Origin: Gordius sp. MW1
Lineage: Eukaryota; Nematomorpha; Gordioida; Gordea; Gordiidae
DNA length: 64,000 nucleotides
Direction: 5' to 3'
Assembly (NCBI GenBank): GCA_964036665.1
Contig: OZ038529.1
Span: 4,340,001 to 4,404,000 of the forward strand
The stretch's first letter is position 1, and every line of letters begins with the position of its first letter. The position numbers and the translations under genes are program-made. Below, one piece after another: positions 1-12,600 of the stretch. The notes beneath the pieces are model-generated. The model was not told the origin of the DNA. It saw only the letters and a list, made by a program, of their open reading frames with translations, and made no database searches.

Positions 1-90
1 TATTTCGTGTAAACTTTCTGTTATCCTTGGAAATTATGTAAGCACTGATTACTTACAATTTAATAATCTATTAAAACATGATATATTACA
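1..90 (+). repeat. 3' end of the 5' LTR of the gypsy element
   Basis: Bases 1-90 repeat at 4250-4342, with only a 3-base indel near position 80. Both copies end in TATTACA, fitting the usual CA end of an LTR. The rest of the LTR is cut off by the window edge. Confidence 0.9.
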
Positions 91-97
91 ATGGTTA

Positions 98-3000
98 TTG
101 TTTGGTACGCGACTGCCCACGGCGAAGGTGTGGGTAGACGGTACGTTAATTAAGTTTATTTTAGACTCTGGAGCTTGTGTAAGTTTAATGTCCATTTTAC
201 AATTTAATAATCTTTGGCCTGGTAAAAAAGCTTCCCGACCTTTTTTTAATGCCCGCCAATTAGATGGCGCGGCGGTGGAGTTAGTGGGCAAAGCCAGCGT
301 AGAGGTGACGGCTGGCGGCGCGCGTTGGACATTGATATTATATTTAACAGCCACTAAAATCGATCCTTTAATGGGTTGGGATTGGCTGCAGGTGATAGGC
401 CCGCATGTTAGATGGTTTGGTCTCTGTGACTCATTGATAGAAACAACCCCTAGTTGTTGGGTAGCTCCTAGTGTGAAATCTTGCCCGGGTGCGATGATAT
501 GTAATATTGAGCTCCCGAGTGGTGCCGAAGTTACGACTTTAGTCGTGAAACCTCTTTCGACGTTAATCGTCGGTACACCTACGGGTGTGACGTCTACGGA
601 CGTGTTGAGTGGATTCGGCGACCTGGGCAGGTGGCAATTGAATTTGCGTAATGTAGTTAGGAGCTACGATTCAGTTTTTGCTGAAGGTCTAGGGTGTCTG
701 AAGGGTTATGAATATGAGGTGAGACTCAAACGTGGGGCCTATCCCAAATTTTGTCCAAGTAGGCGCATCCCGTTCATATGGCGGGACGAGGTAAATGCGG
801 TTCTGCGGGACTGGACGGAACAGGGGATAATTACGCCCGTTGATTATAGTGAGTAGGCGACTCCTCTGGTTCCAGTTAAGAAAGTCGACGGGTCTTTGCG
901 GCTTTGTATTGATTTTAGGGTTACGCTTAATCCGTGGTTGGTGGAAATTAAGTACCCAATGCCGCGGGTGGAGGAAATTTTAGCGAACCTAAATAATGCA
1001 TGTTTCTTTACAAAGCTGGATCTAAGGTCGGCATATTTACAAATTAAATTAAGTGCTCGTTCGGCGCGGTTGATGACAATAAATACTCCTTTGGGGTTGT
1101 TTTCGTTTAATCGCTTGCCGTTTGGGTTGAGTATTTCTGCGGCGGTGTTCCAGAAAACTATGGCCTCCGTTTTTCAGGGTTTGGACGGTGTATTCTTTTA
1201 CCTGGATGATGTGCTGATTGTTGGCACTACGACGCAAGAACACGATTCGCGTTTAGAGTCAGTTCTTAAGCGCATCCAGGAGAGGGGATTACGTCTGACT
1301 ATGAAAAAATGCATGATCGGAGTGACAGAAGTGACATTCTTAGGGCACGTTATTGCATGGGGGAAAATACGCCCTCTGGGTAGTAATGTGGCTGCGATTT
1401 TAAAGATACGAGCCCCAACTAACAAGAAGGAGGTCTTGTCTTTCAGTTTCATAAGGTCTGTGAATTATTATCGCAAGTTTATACCGCATTGCTCGGAGGT
1501 AGCAGCTCCCTTGCATAGGTTAACTAAAGACAACGTGCGTTTTGTTTGGTCCGATAGAGAACAGGTAGCTTTCGAGAAGTTGAAAAACTTGTTGGGAAGC
1601 GACCCAGTTCTGGTGTGTTTTAATCGTAACCTTCCAATAGGGTTGGCGGTTAACGCATCGAAGAGTGGTATAGGTGGCATGCTCTTTCATGTTATTAAAG
1701 GAATAGAGCGGCCGATACTTTTTTTTTCACGTAAATTGACCGCGGCAGAGCTTAATTATTCTGTAATAGAAAAAGAGACTTTAGCTGTAGTGTTTGCGTT
1801 AAATAAATGTCGTGAATATCTTATTGGTCGTAAGTTTAAAATCTTTACTGACCATAAACCACTAGTTCCTCTTTTTGCGAAGTGTAATGGTAGTTTGTTG
1901 CTAAGCCCTAGGTTACAAAAATGGTTGTTGTTCTTAGGTAACTTTGACGTGACCTTGGAGTACAAAAAGGGCGCAACGAACTATGTTCCAGATACATTAT
2001 CGCGCTTAGGTGAGAGCGATGAAGCGGTACCTAAGGAGGAACTAGAGGGTGAGAATTATTTGATTAATGTTGTAACTCAAGCTTTTCCGTCAGTTAACCT
2101 TAAGGAGGAGGTGGACAAGGACGAGGAGTTGCATGGGGTTACTAAATACTTGAATGGTCAGGCGACAATCGAGGAGGTCGCTAGGTGTTATCGTGGCTTG
2201 GTTAACGAACTCTATCTTGACAATGGGGTTGTACTACGTGGCGAACGCATAGTGATTCCACGGGCGTTGCGATCACAAGTGTTGGAATTATTGCATGCTG
2301 GACATAACGGCGCGTCTAAAATGAAAGCAATGGCGCGTAATTATGTTTGGTGGCCTAAAATGGGCGCTGATATTGGCATGTATGGGCGTAAATGTACTGC
2401 GTGTAGTAAAAATGCGTGCATGCCCAAGCACGATAAACAAGCTAGGTGGCCGCGGGCTCGAAACGTTTGGGACCGGGTACATCTAGACTTTTTCGACTTT
2501 GATTCGAAACAATATCTTTTACTGGTGGACGCGGCTTCGAGTTGGGTTGAATTTCAACGCGTCACGAAGCTCTCTACTGGGGTGGTTATTGATTTTTTTA
2601 AAGAATTTAATGGGCGCTTATGGTATCCCGAGGTATATAGTATCCGATAACGGTACTGCCTTTACTAGCGCCGAGTTTAAGGTGTTTTGCGGTAAATGGG
2701 GTATACTGCATTTATTAACACCTCCATATCACCCAAGTTCTAACGGGTTGGCGGAGCGACATGTTGCGATCGTTAAGAAATGGTTGAAAAATGAGAAGGT
2801 AGAGAAGGACGGCATATGGATGTATAGATTATTACATAATGCGTCCGCTCGCTTTCCGTGTCGTGCCCCTGTTAGTAAAATATTTTTAAATAGATTACCT
2901 CGCGTGCCGATCGATGTGTGGGTGGACTCCGGTTTAACAACTAGCGAGTCCGCTTCCAGTCGGTACGAGGTTGGTAATTTAGTATGAGCTCGCGTGTATC

Positions 3001-3128
3001 GTGGAACCGAGCGGTGGTTGGAAGCTGTGGTGAAATCCCACGTGGGCTCAAAAGCCTACGAGGTTGAGTTTACAGCCTCTAATAACCGGACGGTTAGACA
3101 CGAGGAGCAATTACGGTTGCGATGTTAA
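98..3128 (+). pseudogene. pol: gypsy pol polyprotein (protease, RT, RNase H, integrase), broken
   Basis: An aspartic protease motif DSGA lies about 20 residues in, next to the LTR. The RT active site YLDD is encoded near 1198-1209. RNase H shows the FTDHKP motif near 1845. Integrase shows the HHCC zinc site (2290-2420), catalytic Asp near 2480, SDNG near 2645, a catalytic Glu near 2750, and a GPY/F-like C-terminal module up to the stop at 3126-3128. Breaks: an amber stop at 854-856 just before the RT core, one extra base near 2608-2610 that shifts the frame inside integrase, and a TGA at 2985-2987 before the last integrase module. No initiator Met is convincing; the frame is open from the LTR edge, consistent with loss of gag. 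Confidence 0.92.
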
Positions 3129-3178
3129 TGGGTTATCTTTGATATGCGATAATATGTACATTTATTATTGTGCATTAG

Positions 3179-3790
3179 ATGGACATTTTCGCATCATGGT
3201 GCCGGTTCAGGGTGGAAGTGATTGATCCGCTTTACGCCCCGACGGACCTTTTCGTATCGTTCGTGGTGGGCCGAGACGGTATCCCTCATATGGTGAGCTT
3301 CCACGAACGAAGATATTCCCAGGGCGGTGCCCTGCAGCCCGGGAGTAGAGAACGAGGTGGTAGAATCAGTCGAGGAGGACGCGCTGGGGGCAGCGGTACC
3401 TCGACTGCTGGGGTTCGGAGGGATCCCAGAGAAGTCCTTCCGCCGGTTCGCCCGGTCCGAGGGGGCACGGTGATTGCCCCGACGGCGGCGCGCGGAGGGC
3501 GACGCAGGGCTGCCCGAAGGTGGTGTAGTTTGTGCCTACGCCGGCATCGGAGGGCCGCGTGTGGAGGCACAACGGTAACACCACCGGGGGCGCCTAGTGT
3601 CTCGTCGATAGGGTCTGTAAACGCCGGCGTGGGTGAGGCTGCTGTCAGTGTAGCGATGCACCTTGACCCACCCGATGTCGTGAATACGGACGCGGTACTG
3701 GCGCCGATGGCGACGGTAACGCTGTTAGAATACGATCTAGCTGTTCGAGAATCAAAGCGAGGGGGTCAGCCAGACGGCAATAATGGGTAG
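3179..3790 (+). CDS. GC-rich Arg/Gly-rich ORF of the gypsy element, unknown function
   Basis: A 203-codon frame lies between integrase and the 3' LTR, where gypsy-group elements sometimes carry a third gene. The start of the frame contains hydrophobic, ordered-looking residues; the middle is very rich in Arg, Gly and Pro, and there is a short Cys pair. There is no signal peptide or transmembrane helix, so it does not look like an envelope gene. Base composition here is much more GC-rich than the rest of the window, and frames on the opposite strand are also open, so the frame could be accidental. I do not recognise the protein. Confidence 0.3.
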   Translation: MDIFASWCRFRVEVIDPLYAPTDLFVSFVVGRDGIPHMVSFHERRYSQGGALQPGSRERGGRISRGGRAGGSGTSTAGVRRDPREVLPPVRPVRGGTVIAPTAARGGRRRAARRWCSLCLRRHRRAACGGTTVTPPGAPSVSSIGSVNAGVGEAAVSVAMHLDPPDVVNTDAVLAPMATVTLLEYDLAVRESKRGGQPDGNNG

Positions 3791-3911
3791 CAAGTGCGGA
3801 CCCAATGACGTCTATCGGGGAGGCCGGGGAGGCCGTTCCCGTACCTGGCCCGCTACATTTTTTTTGACTCCCCGCTCCCGTCCTCTTTGGGGTCTTTCTT
3901 AAAGGGGATGG

Positions 3912-4342
3912 TGTGGTAATCGCCGTACGTCTATCTATTCAGTTACTAATGCGCGTTACACGTCAATCACGTCAAGTCATGTACTGGTGCGCGTTACACG
4001 TCAATGGGGGAGTTATCAATATTGTTGTTTTGAAGTTGTGGTGTGTTGTGTTGGTGTGGAGAAACACGATATATAAACACTGAAGACAACACACTCAGAT
4101 TCACTTATCACTTATCCATTTTGATCTCATTATATATAACTCTCTCCCACTCGTCAACTTACTTACACCCTCTCCTCATTTTGCACCAAATTAAACGTAG
4201 CCATTTTCGCATTTAATACTTCCATAACTTTTGTCATTTAATTGTAAATTATTTCGTGTAAACTTTCTGTTATCCTTGGAAATTATGTAAGCACTGATTA
4301 CTTACAATTTAATAATCTATTAAAACATAATGATATATTACA
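3912..4342 (+). repeat. 3' LTR of the gypsy element
   Basis: It follows a purine-rich tract (AAAGGGGATGG) and begins with TGTGG, ending TATTACA, giving TG...CA ends. The last 90 bases match the partial 5' LTR. The start is inferred from the purine tract and TG only, because the matching part of the 5' LTR is outside the window. It contains a short direct repeat around the motif CGTTACACGTCAAT near 3955-4005. Confidence 0.75.
4070..4098 (+). promoter_or_regulatory. LTR core promoter: TATA box and initiator
   Basis: TATATAAAC at 4070-4078 is followed about 25 bases later by an initiator-like TCAG at 4095-4098. The spacing fits an RNA polymerase II start at the U3/R border of the LTR. Confidence 0.5.
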
Positions 4343-6484
4343 CGCCGAGAGTATGTGATTCCGGTGCTGTAGAACGCTATTGCAGTTCTGGAAAATTCTG
4401 TCGGTACCTGCTGGTGGACAAGATGACGCGGTGGTATTTAACGTGTAGAACGAGGTTTCGGATATCAATGTATTTTTGCATGAGCGCACGTGTATCCCAG
4501 AAGCGAATTAATTAGTTTTTCGACGTAAATCGTCGGTACATCTACGGATGTGGCGCCTACGGGTGCGACGTCTACGGACGTGTTTAATTAATTCGGAGGC
4601 TTAATGCCTGTTATGACCTGTTTTTTTGGCTTAATGCCGTATCACCTTTAATTAGGTTTGATGAGATCGAGTTTTCTGGGTGGGCAAATTGCCCGTGCAC
4701 ATGATTGATTAATTTGTTGGAGTTAATTACCTCGCATGTACGAAGGGAAGTTAATACCATCGTTGTCAGGTCCAAGGTTACCGTTATGGAGTTCATAGCT
4801 CCCAGGTGATTATGGTAGGCGGAGTTGCATTTATGCGAGATACGCCTGATGACATTTTTTTGACAGTCGCTGGTGCCTATGTCGGCGCCGATTGCTGACA
4901 TATGGTATAGCGACGTCACCGATAATTTAACGGAGATATCGTACGCTTTTGGTCGAGAGGCTAGCAGCTCTTAGGGAGAAGCGGCCTAGACGACTTAGAG
5001 TGGCAAAGACGTTTCTGTCTCGCTCTATTGGGGAAGATCATCAAAAAGCTACTTTGGGTTACGTTTAACGAAAACAACTGGGTGAAGTATCCTATCCCGA
5101 ACCCAACAACGCCCGAACAACGCTCGGATACATTGACAAAACGATACATTGACAAAACCCTCTTCTCCTAGCAAGCTTGAAGGGTATGGTGCGTTTCAAG
5201 TTTATGGTCAACTGCGTTTCAACTCTATGGTCAACGACAAAATCAAATCGATGAAGACGTTGAACGATGCAATTCGGTACGTACGTCCGAACAATGGACA
5301 GCGGCAAAAATTCAAATCCGACTACCATGCTTAGAGGTCAACAATCAGGTCGGAGGAGGTTATCTTGAAGGGTATGGTGTTGTGGTTGCGTGCAGGTGCA
5401 GCGCATGCGCAACCACAGTCTCGCAAGTGCAGGCGTGACTCATGCGCAATTTATGATACACATTCACTAATTATGCGTAGTAAGACCAGCTGCGCTGGCG
5501 AGGCAGTATGTATTTCCACATACTCACACAAAACCCCCCTCATCATCTCTCTCTATTATTTATTAATGTATACGCGTAGTCCCTCTCCCCCCTATTGATC
5601 GCTATGCGATTTATAGTTAACAAGATCTATTTGTCGACGCGCAATAATATGGAGGTAGATATCAATCCGCGTATGTGGATTGGATATACTTTTCCTTTGT
5701 TCGTAAATATTATCATATGATACATATCATTTTTTAGCGAATTCTTGGGCATCTTCTTAAATACTTATATATGTACTTTTTGGTTTTGTGTGCTTATAAA
5801 TAAACATAACAAAATTCATGATTGAACTTTATTGACCAGCGTTATAAAGGATGTCAAGCTAATAATAATAATATACCCCGGTGGTGGTCCATTAAAAATG
5901 ATTACAAAGTTCGACATTAATCCTATAAACATTATATAATTTTGATCGATTGACACAGTGAGGAGCATTAATAGGGGAGGTGTAAACACATTTATTTTGA
6001 CTGTTTTGCATTACAAAAAAACTTATAAGTTCGTGCGGGGCCGTATGTATAATATAAAAAAACGCGATTATCTTTGGATCGTAATGGTAAATGTGACCTA
6101 TCGCGGACATAGAGAGAGGAGAGTATTGTCAAGGCGATCGTTTTTTCTCGTTATCGACTTTAATTTTCAGATAGTTTGTCCATGAATTTTTAACTTATTT
6201 TTGAGGAAAACATTTTCTCTGCTGAAGACATTTACGAGTAATTTAATACAAGTGATTGTAATTGAATAAATAAACACATAAATGATAAGGGGAATGTGAA
6301 TCCTGATGAGAAAAGTGCATGTTAGGTTTGAACGTTGTGACCGCTACATTAAGATATAATGGGAAGTGAGGACGGGATTAGTTAAACTGAAGCTAAAAAT
6401 ATCGTTGGTTGGCACATTGAAAAATACGGAGGAATACTAAGATTCTGGTCAGGGTAAATAATACTATTGAGACAACTTGAAGAT
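4343..6484. other. degenerate retroelement sequence and PACS 3' flank
   Basis: After the 3' LTR the sequence continues for about 250 bases with a degraded match to gypsy internal DNA: 4520-4596 resembles 557-618, with an extra inserted repeat unit. The GC content falls slowly to about 5600. A short direct repeat (CGATACATTGACAAAAC type) lies near 5130-5155. From 5600 to 6484 I see no gene. A possible poly(A) signal for the minus-strand PACS gene is the complement of TTTATT at 5991-5996, but the distance to the stop codon is long and it is unproven. Confidence 0.5.
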
Positions 6485-6606
6485 TTAAAAATCTCTTCTC
6501 GAATCGTCTTGGTACAGTAAAAGGGGAAAGGTTTTGACGTGGGTTTGCCATTGAGAGGAAATTTGGAAAAATTTTATAAATTCCCATTCCACCCCATCTA
6601 CCATGA
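6485..6606 (-). CDS. PACS: PACS coding exon 22 (stop codon)
   Basis: 122 bp from acceptor TTTCATTTAG to a TAA stop (complement of 6485-6487). [14 protein letters not shown] and [13 protein letters not shown] match the family's C-terminal block (Ile-Asp-Gly-Val-Glu-Trp ... Gln-Trp-Pro-Thr-His-Val-Lys). It ends in a short charged tail. Confidence 0.96.
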
Positions 6607-9600
6607 CTAAATGAAATATTTATAATTAAAACGAAATTAAATATAAAATGATTATTTATTACCTTTCAAAGGGTGAGCTATGCTCTTAGTCGAAGATACC
6701 ACAATTCTTTGTACTTGAGCTTGAAACCGGGTCTGAGCTTCTGAATCCTTAGATTTTTTGCCAAGCCCTTTAACTATTAAAATACCAAATATTTCCTATT
6801 ACTAATCAATAAATTTTTAAAAAGCGCATGAATATAAGTTATGTTATTAAATTCACGGATCAAAAAACCTATTCAAATAATTTAAAAAAAATTAGCGCGG
6901 AGTCCATGAACTTAAAGAAAAACGTTTACATTTTTGTTTCTTCTCCTTAACGTCGTACTCCAACAAAAGGCCAGCAGTGTTGGTATTGCGTTGTTTGAAC
7001 AGTCCCCCCTGATTGTTTTCAGTGTTATGACCAAATGAATGAGATTCTTCCCTACTAAAAACAAAGGTTGGGTCGTGTTTTTGTAACGACTCGATAGCGC
7101 CAAAATCCCTGGTAACACGTAAGTAGCTGAAGGCAGATCCCGATTTCACTGTGCATCTGGTGCGGGCAAATTAATTACGCTTGAAAATATAGCCAAAAAT
7201 GCGATCTACCATGGTAAATCATTAAAATTTAACTATTTCTCGATGTTTTTTGCTGCTGGACAACTAAAAAAGGCCGCACCTCTTGCCTGTAAACAAGCGG
7301 TCAAAACAGTTATTATTCCGTTGTCTAACGATCTAGAGTCGATTTCTAAAATATGACCCTTCTCAAAGTGGCGACGAGGGAAAGCACGACCTTTAACTAT
7401 ATTCAACCAGAGTTCAATGCTTCGGGTAAATATTTGCATATGGAATTGGATATAATTTGGCTCGATATTTTAGTGATAATTTATTTAATAAATGTTTGGT
7501 TAGAAAGAAAGCATTATTTCAGTATTAAAACTGTAAAATAACAATAATTAAGTCAAACCCATGAAGATTACATAAAATTAAACTCGACTAGAAGCAATAA
7601 TATATAAACAGCCTCAATCGTTGTAGGGAGGTGCCCACCTTATAGTAATTATTGAGGTTGTCCATAGTAACAATCAACAACATGAATAAGTCTATCAAAA
7701 TGGTGTTTGGAACGGGCCATTTGCAAAAAATGGGCAAACTTTTCAAAAGATTGTCTTGAAAAATGTCCGTGGCTTTAGGCCTACAACAAATGACAAAACG
7801 TTTAAATTATTACAGCAAATATTCCTATAAACAAGTTTACAAAACCAATTTATAACATGCTATCGTTTGACAAGAAACTAACTATAAATTTTTAAGTAAA
7901 CCACGTAAGGTTTCTTCCGGTCTAGAGACAAATTTCAATAAAATCACTAGATTCTCAAACATTATATATATAAAAAACGAAAACATTAATCCAAGATTTG
8001 CCAACCTATTGAGTTGTGGTGTTGTAGTGGCAGTGGCTGAGAAGGTGTTAGTGGAGTTATGTAAATTATTGAGCAACGCTATTTTCTTCGATACCGATCG
8101 CGTAGTTACACCCGAGTTAAAGTTAGATGCTGACGCGCCATCTTTAAAATCTAGGAAAGAGTGTTTGAGGTCGAGAGGACTTAGAAATTCACATTTTTCC
8201 ACATTCGGACCTGTAATTGGATGATCGGCTGGCCACCAGTAATCCAATTGTATGTAGTTGTAGGGGCGATTGGTAACAGATGAAAATTTTTGACTAGATA
8301 TTGATTAGAACTTTATACTAAGAACTACTCGCTATAGCTATAAATATCTATCTCAGATGATTTCCATATAATTGTAAAATTTACTTAGCATTATTAATAT
8401 TATTCATAATCTTAAAATTAATGTGCATGAATAAATAGCAATAACAGATATAACCATTCTTATAATGAATTAGTTTTTATTAATGTTTAATAAAAAAATC
8501 AAAAAGCAGTTGGCGAGCCTGAAATTGATCAGATAACTGCCTCTATAAAGTAGAAATCAACAACTCACCTATTTTTCCTCGGACTACGATTAGAGGGCGA
8601 ACACATTTCATCGAATAAACTGCACGGAGAGGAGCTATAATTCAGCACCAAGTCTTCGTCTACTAATATCCACCGTATTTCAAAATGTAAAAATATATTA
8701 GAAACATAATAAGGAGGTTCAAAAGTTGATAAAAACTTTGGCAATTATAAAAGGGTAACTGGGTAAAGCTCGTCATTCGTTTCTTCATTAAAATTAATAA
8801 TAAATGATATCATGGGCGTAGGCAGAGGGAGGCAGGGGTGGGTGACTGCCCCTCTTTAAACCTATAAATTCTTAAAATCTAATATAAATATGGCTAGAAT
8901 TTCTAAAAATTATTATTTTGCCCCTCCCTAAATCATTATGGCTACCCCGCAACAATCCTGGCTACGCCCATGTATGATGGTATTATAGTATTAACCCTAC
9001 AAAGAAACACACAAATCTTCATGGCAATTTTAATTAACAATTATACAATAATATTCAGAATTTGTGTTTAAGTAATCGCAATTTAAAACTTTACACCAAA
9101 ACGCGTATATGAGCTAATTTCAACAAGACGGAATTTACTTTAAGAAAGAGAGAGAGTTTAATAAAAAGTATTTTTACGAGAATGCGAAATAGCATTGTCG
9201 AGATGCGTCAGGGTTTTGGTAAGTCCTTTTTTACCAGTGACCGATGATTTTGTTCTTTGAGCGGTTGATTTAGGTAAAATAGATCCAGCCAGAGGATCCT
9301 TGAGAATTACATTAACTTCCTATATTAACGTGTAGCTTATAATTGTTGCCAAGCAAATAAATAAATTTTTAGCATTAATTGTATAATACAAAATACCTGT
9401 AAGAATGGCAGAAACACTTGGGGCGATTCGTCATATATCGAACTAAAAAGATATATTATGATTTCTTTGTTTACAAAATAATTTTTAAAATTATCAGTGC
9501 GGATATAGGAATAAAAGTTCGCGAATAATAGCTCTCCAAAATTCTCTAAAATACATTCCGCTTCAATTGTTAATATTATTTTCTAAAAATATCATTCAAA

Positions 9601-12600
9601 GATCACAAATCATTTAATCCCATGATAAATTAATGATTTTATCTAATTTTGAACTATTACTTGCGCTTGGTACAAGTGAGCATGACTTCTCCTAAAGGCA
9701 AAGGAACTGGAGAGCCGGTGTGTTCCAAGTAGTCAGTTATTCGGTTTATAAATAACTCCATTTCTAAAACCCAGAATATAATTTTTTTGTTAAATAGTTA
9801 AATAAAAAGATTGAGTATTATGGTTTTAAACAAGCTCGCTTCTAGCATATAGTATGAGTCACAACACCTGTTTAATAGTCTGTCTTCATTTAAGAAACCA
9901 CGATTTAGGTGTCAAATTAAGTTGGGAATGACTGGCCCCGCCCCCTGCCACACGATATAATGTTATATTTTAAAATGAATAATTTTAAACAAAAATCATC
10001 CTTTAGCTCCCTTGTTTCCAAATATTTTTCCCTTCACCCCAGTAAAATCCTGGCTACGACTATGATGAAGTCCTCTTACAATATATAACTTAGCATAGCC
10101 AACACGCACATTAATAACATAAAATTTGAAATTTAATTTTTCCCACTTTACAAACAAAAGATCTATCAAAAGCCAACGTATTAAGCCAATCGTTACATCA
10201 AAAGTATATTTATTTAAGGATGTGTAAAGCAAAACTATGAATTGTATGATAAAAAAACGGTTCTATGAAAACTTATTTTTGCCGTTTATAAATAGAACTC
10301 ACCAGTTCCAGGGGATGCTTTACCCCAAGTCGATACGTCGGGCTCTTCGCTGTAAATATCAGCCACAAAATAATCTTGAAATGTGTTATCCACCTGTCCT
10401 ATACTTTTTCCAATTTTAGAAAAACATTCTCGATCTCCTATATTAATAAATAATTATATTTCATTTAGATAAAACTTATACCCATATTTTCTAACGTGGT
10501 AAATTAAATAAATTATTAGATCAATAGATCTCCACATATAATTAGGTTCTTCTAAACTAATTAAAATGTATAAACAAACTATTTTCATTATTATTATTTC
10601 CGAATATTGACAGGGGGTATCCTTTGTTATGAATTACAAAATATAAACTTAAAATCAGCTTTAAAGCAATACGCAACTTTTTTGCTATATGTTATTATAA
10701 AAATTTAACAAACTTACTGTTAAACTATAATATCAATTCTTCAAATTTTAACTTTAATTAAAATCAAAAGTTTCAATTTTTTAACTTACTATATACTTTT
10801 ATCTACGCTTTCACAACTTTCTACAACAAAAATAATAATAATCATGGGCGTAGCGGGCAATTGGATCAGAAGGGGGCAATAAGGATTTAGGGAGGGAAAA
10901 AATAATCATTTTTTGAAATTTTAGCCATAATTTTAATAAATTTTGAATTTGCGGGGGGCAGCCGCCCCTCCCTGCCCCCCCTTGGCTAGGCCCATGATAA
11001 TAATATAAACGACGACAAATCTACATACAAAACGAACCTGGAAAAGGTATTAGGGCGAAAGAAATATAGTCTTGGGCATCAGATGGTTTGTCCCCAAACG
11101 CTTCCACATAGCTACGGATGAAAGAATTAAAGGTATAATCTGTACCAACACAAGCCACTTTGATCAACGATGCTTCTTGCATTCCAGCCTCTGTTATTAC
11201 CTTCGAACGAAATCTAACCCGTATTTAATGTTGAAATTTTTAATAAATTTGGGAAATTATTGATAAAATTAGAAAATTTTTATATATCATTACACTTATA
11301 GACTATATAGACCACTCACATTAAATCCACCATTTTGAATTTAACTATCTCTCATGTCTTTCGGCAATGTACCCCATTGTCAAAACAGAAAAAGTTAATT
11401 TACCATCCTCATGATTATTTTATAAAATAAAGATGCCACCAAACTTTAAAAAAACATCATCACAGTATTTTTATTTTTTATGAATTGTGCAAATGACTTT
11501 ACGATTGCATATCACAAATTACACCTTAATTTTATTAGTTCGCCTGATGTGAGTATTTAAAATAATTTACTTGAACTTCATCAATCCACTAATCAAAATA
11601 TGGGCCCCCAAACATACGGTGAAAAGGATAAAAATTTAGCCCGGTTTATAACATATAAATATACATTCGGCTGACCAACAGCTAATTTTTGCGGTAAAAT
11701 TTATTGAGTAACTTTGGCCACCATTTTGGATAGGGTAATTTCACTATGCGCACTTGTGCAATGAAAAATTGCGAAAGTTATGGAAGAAAAAAAGAAAGAA
11801 AAGATTTAAGGATTATTTTTGCATACCTAAATTTATTTAAGTATTCAACAAAATGAATGGCGTTCAGTTTTGTTAATATGGGCATCGAACATGGCCGCCT
11901 ACACCCTTACTTAATAATTATCAACTCTTCGCTAGTCTATTGTATGGTTAGTGTATGAATACACAGGAATCAAAGACTGACCGTTTGCAAACTTTATTAG
12001 CTAAGCATGTGAAGAAGGGGTCCACTTCCACTGGGAACGAAAGGCTTGTAGTAGGGAATGATCTTTCCACTAATCTTTTTTGCAACAACTAAACGATTTT
12101 TCATTAAAGTTACCAAATAAATATAGAATAGTACAATTCTTATGTAACAAACTTTTAAATATAAAATTTTAGTATTAAAAAATGAAAGTAATTTTGGAAA
12201 ACCTTTAAAAATTTATAAGTTTCCACATTTGTTATTTATTAATGTAACGCTTTAAGATCAAATCAGGTGGATTACTTCGTGAGAGGGTATGGAATTGTCG
12301 ATGAGTATAAAACATTTCATAAGATCCGCTTCCAGGAAATCCGTGAAGAATTGACAAGTAACGGTTGATTTCTGAAATGCAAAAGTACACCTAATTAAAA
12401 TACAATTAAAGATAAAGTTATTTAAAGACACAAGTCTCTGAACACTGTTTGTTACAAGTTAAATAAATAATGTCTCTAAACCATAAATATAAGTTTAATT
12501 TTTAACCCTCTCCCACTTGTCATTATAAAGGATAGTGTAATAAATAACAATATTAACCCTATATCAAATTTAAATTGATTTTATAGCCTGCCCAAGCAAG

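Larger units (their letters stand above)
1..4342 (+). mobile_element. Ty3/gypsy LTR retrotransposon, degenerate, gag missing
   Basis: Order seen: end of a 5' LTR (1-90), pol (98-3128), a GC-rich third ORF (3179-3790), a purine-rich tract near 3900-3910, and a 3' LTR ending at 4342. The last 90 bases of the two LTRs match except for a 3-base indel. The order protease, reverse transcriptase, RNase H, integrase is the Ty3/gypsy order. No gag lies between the LTR and the protease; only a few bases separate them. Pol carries two in-frame stops and one frameshift, so this copy is not autonomous. The 5' LTR start is outside the window, so target duplications cannot be checked. Confidence 0.9.

Noticed and set aside
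7234-7439. Independent 68-codon minus-strand gene
   Set aside because: Lies inside a PACS intron, no own start context or family; best considered only as a possible PACS cassette exon.
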